Assembly (NCBI GenBank): GCA_003170475.1
Contig: PMZI01000014.1
Span: 64,648 to 128,647, forward strand
Direction of reading: 5' to 3'
Source of the DNA: Ignavibacteriota bacterium
GTDB taxonomy: Bacteria > Bacteroidota > Ignavibacteria > UBA10030
Length of the DNA stretch: 64,000 nucleotides
Made by a program: the position numbers and the translations under genes. Below, in pieces: positions 45,918 to 55,332 of the stretch (the first letter of the stretch is position 1; each line of letters opens with the position of its first letter). The notes beneath the pieces are model-generated. The model searched no databases. It was not told where the DNA came from and was given only the letters and a program-made list of their open reading frames with translations.

Positions 45918-45978
45918 CCACCTGCCTTCGCAAAAATCATGCTATTGACAGCGAATTCTTAAGGAAACGAAACGTCTC

Positions 45979-48900
45979 ATGCACACCGATCTTTTGAACC
46001 AAACCCTTCCTTTCATCAAGAGCCACATCCATTCTGAATCCTTGCCTTTGTCAGAATGGAAACTTAAGGAGGGCGATATCGCCAACGGTGCTTCCCCGTC
46101 TCTCAATGATACGACGTGGTGGAATTACACAATCCCAGCTCCATGGGGTGGATACGACAAAACCGTCTGGTTTCGAAAGCGATTCACGATTCCGGAGCAG
46201 CTCTCAGGCAAATGCGTGGGACTGGCATTGGATCTTAACGAAGCGCTCCTCTATGTGAATGGAAAGCCTCATCAAGGCATCGACAAACATCATCAGGAAG
46301 TGTTGCTGACGACAAAGGCGCGCTCGAATCAGTCGTTCCTGATCGCTCTCGAAGCTTACAGCGGACGGAAGCGCGATCTCAGCACGTTCAATTCCGCTCA
46401 CCTCGTTGTCATCAATCCCGTCGCACGCGCGTTATACAACTCCCTGAACGCGCTCCACGATCTCGAGAAGATTCTGGGGCCGAATTCCAGCGAAGCAAAA
46501 GAGGTTAAGGAGCTGATCCGCCAGACTTTGATTTTCCTCAAATATTTCAAGCCGGACGGCGAGGAGTATCCTAATGCCATTGGGAGAGCTCAAAATTTCC
46601 TTACCCGCGTCCTGCAAACTGAGTTCAAATCAAGCATCGCAAGCACCATTCACCTCGTAGCGCAATCACACATCGATGTTGTCTGGTTGTGGAGATTGCA
46701 AGAGACGAGAAAGAAATGCGGACGAACGTTTTCAACAGCGTTGCGCTTGATGGAAGAATTCCCTGAATTCAATTTCACGCAAAGTCAGGCGTTGCTGTAC
46801 CAGATGACAAAGGAACGTTACCCGGATCTCTACAAGGAAATCAAAGCAAGAGTCACGGAGGGCCGCTGGCATCCGGTTGGGTCGATGTGGGTTGAGCCTG
46901 ATTGCAACATCCCGAATGGCGAATCCCTTGTGCGACAAATTCTTCATGGCAAAAGATTCTTCAGAAGTGAATTCGGGATTGACTCGGACATCCTTTGGCT
47001 TCCCGACACGTTTGGATATAGCGGAGCGCTTCCGCAGATTATGAAGAAGTCGGGCATCAAGTACTTCTTCACCACTAAGCTTGCCTGGAATGATACCAAT
47101 CCGTTTGAGCACACCATCTTCTGGTGGCGCGGTATCGACGGAAGCAAAGTCCTGGCACATTGTCCTCAAGTCGGACTCGAAGGAACAATCTCTCCTAAAG
47201 ATCTGAAGAAGACCTGGGAGAGTTTTCACGAGAAAGAAAAGACGCCCCATGCCATGCAGACGTTTGGGTACGGAGATGGCGGCGGCGGAGTGACAACCGA
47301 GCAGGTCGAGGCCTCGCGCGTTCTCGGAACGATCGTCGGCATGCCCCCCTCTGTTCTTTCGACTGCATCACAGTTCTTTAAGACGATCGAGGAACAGGCG
47401 AAGGAGTTTGAGACATGGAACGACGAGCTTTATCTGGAAAAACACCGGGGGACGTACACAACCCACGGATGGGTGAAGAAGGCGAACAGGCAATCAGAGG
47501 CACTGCTTTACACGACAGAGCTTCTCGCATCCCTCGGAATGCTCCTGGGCAAATCATCTACTTCACGTCGTTATCCTCAGCAGCAACTTGAGCGTGCGTG
47601 GAAACTCCTTCTCCTCAACCAGTTTCATGACATCCTCCCCGGCTCCGCAATTCCTGAAGCGTACGATGATGTCAAAAAGGATTTTGCGAGTCTGCAATCG
47701 TCTTGCGGCTATATTCAACAGCATGCGCTTTCCGGATTCGTGGAAAAGGAAGCCAGGAAACAGGCGCCAACGGAGTTCCGGTATTCTGTCTTTAATTCTT
47801 TGGCCTGGGAACGAAACGAGTACGTAACTTTCGAAGTGAAGTCACAAGCGAAGGACTTTGTGGTCACAGATGGAAATGGAAATACGGTGGAACATCAGCT
47901 CGTCAGCCGGAGAAAGGGATTGACCCTGCTCCTTTGCTACGTGGAGAGCATTCCACCCTTCTCTTTCAAGCAGATTGTCATCACCTCGTCAGAGAGCAAG
48001 CCAAACGTACCTGCCCCCTGGAAAATGACAAACCATGTTGTGGAGAGCCCGTTGTACAGGATCCGGTTCGACTCAAAGGGCCAGCTTTCCTCACTCCACG
48101 ACAAGGCTCTTCGACGCGAATTGATCGCCAAAGGCGGTCGAGCCAATCAATTTCAGGCCTTCAAGGATCAGCCAAAACAGTGGGATGCGTGGGACATTGA
48201 TCCGGACTATCCTCACAAGCATCTTGACCTTCTGCGTTTCGAAAGACTGCGGGTCATCGAACAAGGACCGCTCCGAGCCCAAGTGCGGTTTGAATTTCGA
48301 ACCGAGGATGGATCAAAAATTGCGCAGGACCTTTTTCTGTACCACAAGTCACGCCGTATCGACTTCAAGACGGTGGTGACTTGGAAAGAGAAACAGACAC
48401 TGTTGAAGGTCGCCTTTCCTCTCAATGTGAAGACGCATACTGCAACATACGAAATTCAGTTCGGAGCCCTGCAGCGAACCACCAAGCCCGCTGAGTCGCG
48501 GGAGAAAGCTAAATACGAAGTGCCCGCCCAACAGTGGGCAGACCTCTCCGAGCAGAAATTCGGCGTTAGCTTGCTCAACGACAGCAAGTACGGCCATGAT
48601 GCGTCAGACACCACACTTCGACTTACGCTCCTCCGGTCACCCCACTATCCCCATCCGATCGATCCACTGCGATTGACGGATGAGCGCGTGACGGACCAGG
48701 GCGAACACCAATTCACGTACAGCCTGTTCCCCCATGCCGGAGATTGGCGCAACGGAGGAAGCGTTCAACGGGCACGTGAGCTAAACCAACCTGTAGTCGT
48801 CCTCCCTGGCACGGCGGCTTCGATTCCGTCGCTGTTCACCATCTCCAATCCGAGTGTCATCGTTGACAGCGTCAAGAAAGCTGAAGACTCAGATGAAACG

Positions 48901-49098
48901 ATCATTCGACTCCACGAAGCTTTTGGACAGTCGCTGAAAACGACATTGACGTTTGGCGTGCGGGCAGATTCCGCCTCCGAGTGCGATTTGCTGGAGCAGG
49001 ACATTGCTCCGCTGAAAGTCGTCAAATCGAAGATTCCGCTGAAGTTTTCACCCTTTGAGATCAAAACTCTCAAGGTGAAGTTCAAAACGAAGAAGTAG
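45979..49098 (+). CDS. alpha-mannosidase, GH38
   Basis: Retaining zinc-dependent alpha-mannosidase of 1039 residues without a signal peptide, so probably cytoplasmic. An N-terminal domain with a sugar-binding-like fold (about 1-220) precedes the GH38 catalytic barrel. Zinc ligands are in AQSHIDVVWLWRL (about 228-240) and the nucleophile Asp in LWLPDTFGYSGALPQI (about 340). Large C-terminal beta domains follow (from about 600). AAGGA stands before the ATG. Such enzymes release mannose from N-glycan or mannan fragments, in keeping with the sugar genes that follow. Confidence 0.94.
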   Translation: MHTDLLNQTLPFIKSHIHSESLPLSEWKLKEGDIANGASPSLNDTTWWNYTIPAPWGGYDKTVWFRKRFTIPEQLSGKCVGLALDLNEALLYVNGKPHQGIDKHHQEVLLTTKARSNQSFLIALEAYSGRKRDLSTFNSAHLVVINPVARALYNSLNALHDLEKILGPNSSEAKEVKELIRQTLIFLKYFKPDGEEYPNAIGRAQNFLTRVLQTEFKSSIASTIHLVAQSHIDVVWLWRLQETRKKCGRTFSTALRLMEEFPEFNFTQSQALLYQMTKERYPDLYKEIKARVTEGRWHPVGSMWVEPDCNIPNGESLVRQILHGKRFFRSEFGIDSDILWLPDTFGYSGALPQIMKKSGIKYFFTTKLAWNDTNPFEHTIFWWRGIDGSKVLAHCPQVGLEGTISPKDLKKTWESFHEKEKTPHAMQTFGYGDGGGGVTTEQVEASRVLGTIVGMPPSVLSTASQFFKTIEEQAKEFETWNDELYLEKHRGTYTTHGWVKKANRQSEALLYTTELLASLGMLLGKSSTSRRYPQQQLERAWKLLLLNQFHDILPGSAIPEAYDDVKKDFASLQSSCGYIQQHALSGFVEKEARKQAPTEFRYSVFNSLAWERNEYVTFEVKSQAKDFVVTDGNGNTVEHQLVSRRKGLTLLLCYVESIPPFSFKQIVITSSESKPNVPAPWKMTNHVVESPLYRIRFDSKGQLSSLHDKALRRELIAKGGRANQFQAFKDQPKQWDAWDIDPDYPHKHLDLLRFERLRVIEQGPLRAQVRFEFRTEDGSKIAQDLFLYHKSRRIDFKTVVTWKEKQTLLKVAFPLNVKTHTATYEIQFGALQRTTKPAESREKAKYEVPAQQWADLSEQKFGVSLLNDSKYGHDASDTTLRLTLLRSPHYPHPIDPLRLTDERVTDQGEHQFTYSLFPHAGDWRNGGSVQRARELNQPVVVLPGTAASIPSLFTISNPSVIVDSVKKAEDSDETIIRLHEAFGQSLKTTLTFGVRADSASECDLLEQDIAPLKVVKSKIPLKFSPFEIKTLKVKFKTKK

Positions 49099-49156
49099 CC
49101 GCGGCGCGTGCAGGCCTAAAGACGCACAGAGCCTGCCTGACACTATTGAACAAAGG

Positions 49157-49185
49157 CGGGCGAGGGCTCCTCGCCCGTTTCTCTT
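49157..49185 (+). terminator. rho-independent terminator of the mannosidase gene
   Basis: CGGGCGAGG (49157-49165) pairs with CCTCGCCCG-type sequence ending at 49177, tight loop, then TTTCTCTTCT. It lies about 60 bases after the stop. Confidence 0.75.
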
Positions 49186-49318
49186 CTGACCAGCTCAGGA
49201 GGCCGACGATCGCCGAAAGCGAGAAAGCAGAGCGGCCCGTCGAGCGCAATGGCCCGGGACAACAAATACGTAGGCGGTTGTCTCAGAGCACACCCAAGTT
49301 TTTCTGAAAGGTCACCCT

Positions 49319-50689
49319 ATGACGAAACGGCGATGGATCCTTCGAGGAACCGTCTTTCTCTTCTTCTTTCTTTTGGTCCTGAACCTCTACGTCTTCTTTT
49401 CCCGCGAGTGGGAATCTTCTTTCTCCCCGACATCCTATGCGACCCTCTATTATCCTCTCGATGTCCCGACCATCCGCGAATGGAAGCTCGTGGAGCGCAA
49501 TCGAATCCAGTTGAACCTCGCTTGTACAAACGATATCTCCGACTGGAGAGTCCTCACCGATGGCGGCAAAGAGCAGACCGCTATGGGGATGAAACCGTCG
49601 TTTCGAATCGACACGACGTTTAGTGAGCTCCACACCTATACGCTCGTTCCCGTTTCCCGTGAATCAGTCCAGTCGATCGAAATCTCCGTCCGTTTCTACA
49701 GCAAAGAATTCTATGCGTCTCAAGGGATGAAGCACGCAGATGTCTACGTCGTTCGATCAAATGTGCCATGCGGTGAATTTGAGCAATATTCCGTCAGCGA
49801 CTGGGTCGACGATTATCGGTATGTAGGTGAAGCATCTCTCGCTCAGACGAGCCGCATTTTGCGCGACGAAGTGGGAATAAGCGACTCAGATGCTACGTTT
49901 ACGCGAATGGAGAAACTCGTTCCCTACCTGCGCAAAACGCTCAGAGGTGCAGGCGGTGTGCCGAAGGATGACGAGCGGTGGATGAATCCATTTCGGTTGT
50001 ATAACGAAATGGCGGCCGGAACGGGGAAAGGCTGGTGCACGCAGCATGCCCAAGTTTATGTCTTCTGGGCCAACAGGGCGGGGATTCCGACAAGATTCGT
50101 GTTTGGTGCCCGGACGCAAGACAACAGCATCGTATATACAGGGCATTCCTGGGCGGAATCCTATATTCGTGAACAACATCGATGGGCTTTTGTCGACCTA
50201 ACGCAGGGCGAGCTCTACATCACGGACAAGAAAGGCCAGGTGCTCAACACGGCGGAGTTATTCCAGCTCAATCAGCACAACGCGTTCGATAGTACCAATG
50301 TGAGGCTTTACGCGGACTGGATCTGGAAGAATCATCCCGGCATTCCGGCAACCGACACACTTGTGTCGGTTCCTTTCGCACTCTGTAACGCACTCGTGCG
50401 CGACGAGTTCACGCCTCACTCGATTCTCAAATATCGCCGGCCACCCAATGTTGAAGATGTGCGAGAAGATTACACTGGCTTTTTCAGTGATCGGACATTT
50501 CTTTTCGGAAATCTCGAGCGCTATCTTTTCAAGCCACAGCTCGCCTATTCGCTTTATCCAACGGAAGGCAGTCACACCTATTTCGTTCGCCGATTCCTGT
50601 TCTTTTCATTGCTCGTAAGTCTTGTGTTCTGGATAGCGATGCTTGTGATCAGCATGCTCTCGAAATCGAAGCTCCCGGGACAACCATGA
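49319..50689 (+). CDS. membrane-anchored transglutaminase-like protein
   Basis: A 456-residue protein with hydrophobic helices at both ends (about 9-27 and 425-446), so the body is probably outside the cytoplasm or anchored at both termini. The middle has a transglutaminase/papain-like core with the triad Cys in GKGWCTQHAQVYVFWANRAG, His in YTGHSWAESYI and Asp in WAFVDLTQGE. Members act as proteases, peptide cyclases or cross-linkers; the substrate here is unknown. It lies between two similar terminators and therefore seems monocistronic. Confidence 0.83.
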   Translation: MTKRRWILRGTVFLFFFLLVLNLYVFFSREWESSFSPTSYATLYYPLDVPTIREWKLVERNRIQLNLACTNDISDWRVLTDGGKEQTAMGMKPSFRIDTTFSELHTYTLVPVSRESVQSIEISVRFYSKEFYASQGMKHADVYVVRSNVPCGEFEQYSVSDWVDDYRYVGEASLAQTSRILRDEVGISDSDATFTRMEKLVPYLRKTLRGAGGVPKDDERWMNPFRLYNEMAAGTGKGWCTQHAQVYVFWANRAGIPTRFVFGARTQDNSIVYTGHSWAESYIREQHRWAFVDLTQGELYITDKKGQVLNTAELFQLNQHNAFDSTNVRLYADWIWKNHPGIPATDTLVSVPFALCNALVRDEFTPHSILKYRRPPNVEDVREDYTGFFSDRTFLFGNLERYLFKPQLAYSLYPTEGSHTYFVRRFLFFSLLVSLVFWIAMLVISMLSKSKLPGQP

Positions 50690-50763
50690 GGTCTGACTGA
50701 CAGCGCAAAGTCGTCGGTATATGTCGCCACCTCCAGGCGATGAACGTCTAAGGCATAAGCACA

Positions 50764-50804
50764 AAAAGAAACGGGCGAGATCCTCTCGCCCGTTTTTCTT
50801 TTTT
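50764..50804. terminator. bidirectional terminator between converging genes
   Basis: ACGGGCGAGA (50771-50780) and TCTCGCCCGT (50784-50793) form a ten-pair stem with loop TCC. T-rich sequence follows on the plus strand (TTTTTCTTTTTT) and A-rich sequence precedes it, so it can end both the transglutaminase-like gene and nagB. Confidence 0.88.
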
Positions 50805-50820
50805 GCATTTCATGGTTGGG

Positions 50821-51633
50821 TTATCGGAGAAGCGTCGCCGGATCCAGATTGGGAGCTTCGATATCCTTGAAGTACTTTACCGTACCAACCTTCAGCTCGA
50901 GCGTCGCTTCGTCATCACACACGATGATACCGTGTGGATGAAGCTGCAGAGCGCTCACGGTCCACATATGGTTCACGCCGCTTTCCACCACGTTCGCCAG
51001 AGCGCGAGCTTTCTTGTAGCCGTTGATGATGATCAGTACCTCTTTGGAATCCAGTACCGTTCCGACACCAACTGTCAATGCCGTCTTCGGAACTTTCGTG
51101 ATATCATTGTCAAAGAAACGGGCGTTGGCGAGTATGGTGTCATAAGTCAACGTTTTGACTCGCGTCCGCGATGTGAGCGATGAGCCGGGCTCGTTGAATG
51201 CGATGTGGCCATCAGGTCCGATCCCGCCAAGGAACAAGTGAATTCCGCCGTACTTCTTGATTCTCTCTTCGTACCCAGAGCATTCTTTCTCAAGATCCGG
51301 AGCATTTCCGTTAAGGATGTTGACATTTTCCTTCTTGATGTCGATGTGTTTAAAGAAATTGTTCCACATGAAGGAATGATAGCTTTCCGGATGATCTTTC
51401 GGAATCGCGATATACTCATCCATGTTGAAGGTCACCACATTCTGGAAGGACACTTTTCCAGCCTTATGCATTGCCACCAGCTCTTTGTACGTGCCGAGCG
51501 GTGAAGAGCCCGTCGGAAGCCCGAGGATAAACGGTCTTTCCGGCGTCGGCTTGAAGTCGCGGATTTGTCTCACCACATAAGAGGCAACCCATTTGCTTAC
51601 GAGATCGTAGTTCGATTGAATGATAACTCTCAT
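50821..51633 (-). CDS. nagB: glucosamine-6-phosphate deaminase
   Basis: Converts glucosamine 6-phosphate to fructose 6-phosphate and ammonia. The 270 residues are full length. Motifs seen are [24 protein letters not shown] with the catalytic Asp, and [19 protein letters not shown] with the catalytic His. AGGAG stands before the ATG. The region upstream holds a TGAAAT-GA-ATTTCA inverted repeat that could be an operator. The gene lies downstream of the DUF4954 gene, 176 bases apart. Confidence 0.96.
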   Translation of the reverse strand: MRVIIQSNYDLVSKWVASYVVRQIRDFKPTPERPFILGLPTGSSPLGTYKELVAMHKAGKVSFQNVVTFNMDEYIAIPKDHPESYHSFMWNNFFKHIDIKKENVNILNGNAPDLEKECSGYEERIKKYGGIHLFLGGIGPDGHIAFNEPGSSLTSRTRVKTLTYDTILANARFFDNDITKVPKTALTVGVGTVLDSKEVLIIINGYKKARALANVVESGVNHMWTVSALQLHPHGIIVCDDEATLELKVGTVKYFKDIEAPNLDPATLLR

Positions 51634-51809
51634 CGCATTCTCCTGGTTTCGTTAGTTCTTCGTACGTTTGTTATGGTTTTCCGTGAAATGAATTTCATGT
51701 CTGATACAATTTAGGGTCGACCAAGGGTGCATGCGATCCCCTTCCAATCAACCCACTACCCAAAGAAAAGCAATCAGATCCTCTGTTCCCATCGTTCGAT
51801 ACATTCTCG

Positions 51810-53804
51810 TCACGAGGAAATTGACGCTATCAGCGCCTTGAATTGGTCTTTTGTCTGTTTGATTGCAGTCGCTTCAACCGTAAGTTTCTGCACGACAGAG
51901 TTAGTATCGCTGGTGCCGCGAACCGCTTCAAAGTCCTTCTTTTGATCCTCTTCGGTCTGGTCCAATCCATATCCAATGCGGGCAAAAGCCCCGAATTCCT
52001 TCTTTGAGTCCTCCAGGATCATCCCATGGAGGGAACTCGCGGATCCCTCCCAATCATCAGCTGCTCCCAGAAGTTGAGTCTTCGTTATTTCTGTTAGCTG
52101 AATACCATTTTCCTTCTGGTACGTCTCGAATACATACTGCCATTCGAACGCCCGATATCCCTCGAACATCTTCTGAAATTCCGCCAACAGTTCATCATAC
52201 GATTTGACCGATCCATTTGTCACCCTTGATTCCAAATCGGCAAGCCGTTCACGTGGAGCCAACAATCCAGCCACATCGCTCCATTCCGATGACCGCTGCA
52301 ATGTGGACTCTGGCTTCAGAGATTTGATGAGAGAGCTCCAATTTGAGTGCTGTGCGGCAGAATCCCGGACCTTTTCCATTACTTTCTGATTCAGGTACCG
52401 TTTGACCGCGAGTGAATAGCGTTTCACCCCTTTCTCGAGGGACTGTCTGCTGACCTGTGCCCCACCAACGCTCAAGGTCATTTTGTCCTTTGGTTCTCTG
52501 GCGCTCAACGCTAGCAACTCATCGCGTCCGCAACGCATTTTCTCGACCGTGTACGGGGAGAAGACATCAAATACGATGAGATCTCTTTTCTTGGGCGCTT
52601 TTCTGCCGTCGCGTTTGGGCCATTTCTCACCATCACGCACCGTTCCGACAGAAACAAGATTCATTGCGGGAACGATCTTTGATGCTCCGCCCTCCTCAAA
52701 GATGTAGGAGAACGGAAGATTTGGCACATCGAGATTTGAATAGTGCTTGCCGATCACAACACCGAATGCCCCGATGTGAGCCTCAAAGAGCAAATACGAG
52801 AAAGATCCTGTCTTTGAGCCGCGCTCAAGCACGCCTTGGTGCACCGGACCAAGCTTGTACATGTGATTGCTTTGGTTGGAACCACTTCCAGCGTTGTAGA
52901 ATGAGAACAATCCAGCAATCAGCAAGGTTGACTTGTGATGTGTCACCGTGTAGGGCCCGGCAAAAAGCGATACCGCCTCTCCGTGAAATGCTTCGCAGTT
53001 TGCAAAGAAGAGTGAATTTTCCGCGGAATACTGTTTTCCCATTTTTGCATTCTGGCCCACGAACACTTTGTCGAGGATTGCTCCGCTTTCAACACGTGCC
53101 CCTTCGGCAAGAATGAACGACTTTGCCTGCACACCCTCTCCAATTTCCGTAGGATGCTCAATGCAGCTGTTCACCGTTCCGTTCTGAAGGAACTGCGCTC
53201 CATGAATAAACGCATGCGATCCGATGGCGACGTTGTGAATTGTGCCGCAGTGCACCAAACGTGCTCCATCACCGACTCGACCCCGTTCCGCCTTCGCCTC
53301 AGATGCTTTCACCTCGATGAGTCGCTCAACTTGTTTGGTGAATGCCGCATTATGCTTCAACATCGCTTGCACATATGCTGTCTGAGAGGTGAGATCATTG
53401 ATGATCCTGACTCCCCTCCCCCCACCCTCGTTGACCGTTTCAAGCTCCACGCCATTGCCGAATGTCGCGTTCGAGTCAGCAGTTAGGGCTGCAACATCCT
53501 CAATCAAAACGTTCTTCTCGATGATGTAGTTGGAGAGGACTGAGCCGATATTGGCGACACGGACGCTGTCGCCAATGTCGCAATTCGCAATAGAAGCTCC
53601 GTAGACCCCGCTGTGGAGTTCCACGCCGTCGACAGTATGGCTGCCAGACACGTCACCAATGCGAACGCTCCCAAAGAAATGTGCGTTTTGGATCCGAGCG
53701 AGATCAAGGTTGGGGACGATCATCACCTGCCGCCAGTCAGCGGCTGCACAACCCTGCAGAGTAAGCTGAGCTATCTGTTTTTCGTTCAATTGTAAGTAGG
53801 TCAT
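51810..53804 (-). CDS. DUF4954 family left-handed beta-helix protein
   Basis: A 664-residue protein typical of Bacteroidota and some spirochaetes. From about residue 45 to 380 it has many imperfect hexapeptide turns (GSVRIGDVSG, IGDSVRVANIGSVLSNYII, AFIHGAQFLQNGTVNSCIE) as in UDP-GlcNAc pyrophosphorylase-type acyltransferase helices. A helical C-terminal part of about 200 residues follows. No nucleotidyltransferase signature is seen. Its closeness to nagB suggests a link to amino-sugar metabolism, but no activity is established. The start at 53804 (MTYLQLNEKQIAQL) is the family-like N-terminus; an open frame of 28 codons upstream is probably not translated. Confidence 0.82.
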   Translation of the reverse strand: MTYLQLNEKQIAQLTLQGCAAADWRQVMIVPNLDLARIQNAHFFGSVRIGDVSGSHTVDGVELHSGVYGASIANCDIGDSVRVANIGSVLSNYIIEKNVLIEDVAALTADSNATFGNGVELETVNEGGGRGVRIINDLTSQTAYVQAMLKHNAAFTKQVERLIEVKASEAKAERGRVGDGARLVHCGTIHNVAIGSHAFIHGAQFLQNGTVNSCIEHPTEIGEGVQAKSFILAEGARVESGAILDKVFVGQNAKMGKQYSAENSLFFANCEAFHGEAVSLFAGPYTVTHHKSTLLIAGLFSFYNAGSGSNQSNHMYKLGPVHQGVLERGSKTGSFSYLLFEAHIGAFGVVIGKHYSNLDVPNLPFSYIFEEGGASKIVPAMNLVSVGTVRDGEKWPKRDGRKAPKKRDLIVFDVFSPYTVEKMRCGRDELLALSAREPKDKMTLSVGGAQVSRQSLEKGVKRYSLAVKRYLNQKVMEKVRDSAAQHSNWSSLIKSLKPESTLQRSSEWSDVAGLLAPRERLADLESRVTNGSVKSYDELLAEFQKMFEGYRAFEWQYVFETYQKENGIQLTEITKTQLLGAADDWEGSASSLHGMILEDSKKEFGAFARIGYGLDQTEEDQKKDFEAVRGTSDTNSVVQKLTVEATAIKQTKDQFKALIASISS

Positions 53805-54586
53805 TTCAATTCTGCTTAAAGTATGAATTATCAATTTAGTCACACGTATGCCCTGACGGGAAGTTACAGGAGCCGGGGCGGCATTCATTCGGAGAAGGAG
53901 GGCACTTCCTTTGCTGCAATTAAACTACCAAATCACTTGCACAAGTTCAAGAACAAAGCGTTGTGATGCCGAATCAGCGTTCAATCGTGTCGTGGAAGGG
54001 CCGGGGGAGTTGATCTCGCCCTCCTTGACACCCTCGGAGGAACATTGGTAGACCATTCTCTGGCTTCATGTGACGCCGACGTCGTACGCTCTGTCGCACC
54101 ACCATTGAGCTGACTCAACCCAGCATGGTTCTCCACGGGATCTGACCATAGAGATGCCGATCTCAGCAAGTTCCGTTTGACTGCGGCAAATGCACCACGT
54201 ATGAGTTGCAAAACTGCGAAGAAATTCACTGCTCTGCATGGATATCTCTCGCAATTTCAGGAAATCTCACGATTACTCACAATGAGCGTGATGCTGGAAG
54301 CAAACGACATTCTATGGCTCGCTGGAATTCACGCGCCGAGCAGCATTTCCCTGGAGCAAACAAAGGTTCAGGCAATGCAATGTGAGGATCTGATGCGATG
54401 AGGAGAAAAACAAAGGGAGGAGGAAGATCAGCGAAGAGACCCTGGCGGAGGATCTCAGACATCAAGCCGTTAGAATCTTGAAGCAAACCCCTTGGTAGCC
54501 ACAACGTGTTTCACACGCGCGGTATCATTCGGAGGGAGAAGAATTATCACAGTACACACTGTGGCTACCCGTGGCGGGAAGGGAGG
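53805..54586. other. 780-bp region without a recognisable gene
   Basis: Between the DUF4954 gene and the AraC-type regulator. Short open frames exist on both strands (for example 54177-54401 plus and 53981-54229 minus), but none has a start signal or resembles a protein family I know. The last 100 bases hold a compact set of inverted repeats (54494-54569). This may be decayed coding sequence or the long 3' region of the regulator transcript. Confidence 0.5.
54494..54569. repeat. 10-bp inverted repeat enclosing two small hairpins
   Basis: GGTAGCCACA (54494-54503) is inverted as TGTGGCTACC (54560-54569). Inside lie CGTGT/ACACG (505-509/513-517 of 54 kb). Overlapping the right arm is CACAGT/ACTGTG (54548-54553/54558-54563). 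The CACAGT hairpin and the outer stem cannot form together, so this resembles a switchable structure or the ends of a small lost element. Confidence 0.5.
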
Positions 54587-55081
54587 TCAATTCGCGTGCC
54601 CCTGGATCGTGATTCCTTCAAGCTGAGTCGCTGATGGCTTCGAGGACCCGCGTCGAGTGGAAGTGATGGCGTGCTGTACTGCTTTTGCCGTTAGCACCAA
54701 ATGCGGCCCCGAATCCATGTTTGCCTGGTTTCTTGCTTCTCTACGCCAGATGCCTGAGATCGACCGTCTGTACATCTTCCGAAATTCTTCCATCGTCATA
54801 CCAGTGGCGTTTCTGAACAGGCGCGCACCGACATCTTCACGGATGCCAAGATCGATGCAGATAACTTTGCAAAGTGAATCTGATTGGGCCAGTTGTTCTT
54901 TCATCCTTGCAATGCGTGATTCCCGAATGAATCGGCTCAAAGTCAATTTCTCCGAACGATAGAATGACTTCTTCAGCTTGTCCAACGGGCAATTCAGTTG
55001 ATCAGCGACGTGCTGAGTCTTGTGAACGTGCCCAAGATTGGTTTCAACGAAGGATTTGATGAGTGTGATGTCCAGAGCCAT
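54587..55081 (-). CDS. AraC-type DNA-binding domain protein
   Basis: A 164-residue regulator made almost only of an AraC/XylS double helix-turn-helix domain (about 5-105). It shows helix VADQLNCPLDKLKKSFYRS, the linker LTLSRFIRESRIARMKEQL and the second HTH ending in MTMEEFRKMYRRSI. There is no N-terminal ligand domain; a basic tail of 55 residues follows. The ATG at 55081 has AGGAGG eight bases before it. A strong promoter 150 bases upstream gives a long leader. It may work with the AAA+ protein gene next to it. Confidence 0.82.
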   Translation of the reverse strand: MALDITLIKSFVETNLGHVHKTQHVADQLNCPLDKLKKSFYRSEKLTLSRFIRESRIARMKEQLAQSDSLCKVICIDLGIREDVGARLFRNATGMTMEEFRKMYRRSISGIWRREARNQANMDSGPHLVLTAKAVQHAITSTRRGSSKPSATQLEGITIQGHAN

Positions 55082-55236
55082 GAGACATTCCTCCTGTGGT
55101 GGGGGTGGTAGGTGAGGTGGGATTTGGATAACGCGTCGATCCATGGTCACAATCTCCGGGAGCTCCACGAAAGCGAGACAGTGTGGTAACGCAATATTTC
55201 AGTGCATGAGAGAACGAGGTGTTTGACTACGGAGTG

Positions 55237-55265
55237 ATGATAAACAACTGGGAGGACAAAGTCAA
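55237..55265 (-). promoter_or_regulatory. promoter of the AraC-type regulator gene
   Basis: Minus strand: TTGACT (55260-55265), 17-base spacer, TATCAT (55237-55242). The untranslated leader would be about 150 bases. Confidence 0.72.
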
Positions 55266-55332
55266 GTAAAATCTCGGAATGTTTCCGCTATTTTGCGGAA
55301 TCACAGTCACTTTCAATTTGCAATTTGAACAG

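Larger units (their letters stand above)
45293..45978. other. 686-bp intergenic region at the strand switch
   Basis: Divergent region between the amidohydrolase and the alpha-mannosidase. It contains a perfect 20-base palindrome (45790-45809) and the mannosidase promoter (45889-45917). A minus-strand open frame of 83 codons (45656-45907) has no start signal, family resemblance or neighbour logic, and I do not call it. No tRNA or known small RNA was recognised. The first 300 bases upstream of the amidohydrolase show no convincing promoter. Confidence 0.55.

Noticed and set aside
45945..45950. Second TTGACA just upstream of the mannosidase gene
   Set aside because: No -10 element at 15-19 bases; the promoter at 45889-45917 is better.
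54177..54401. Plus-strand open frame of 74 codons between the DUF4954 gene and the AraC-type gene
   Set aside because: No SD, no family resemblance and no gene context; competing open frames on the other strand are as long.
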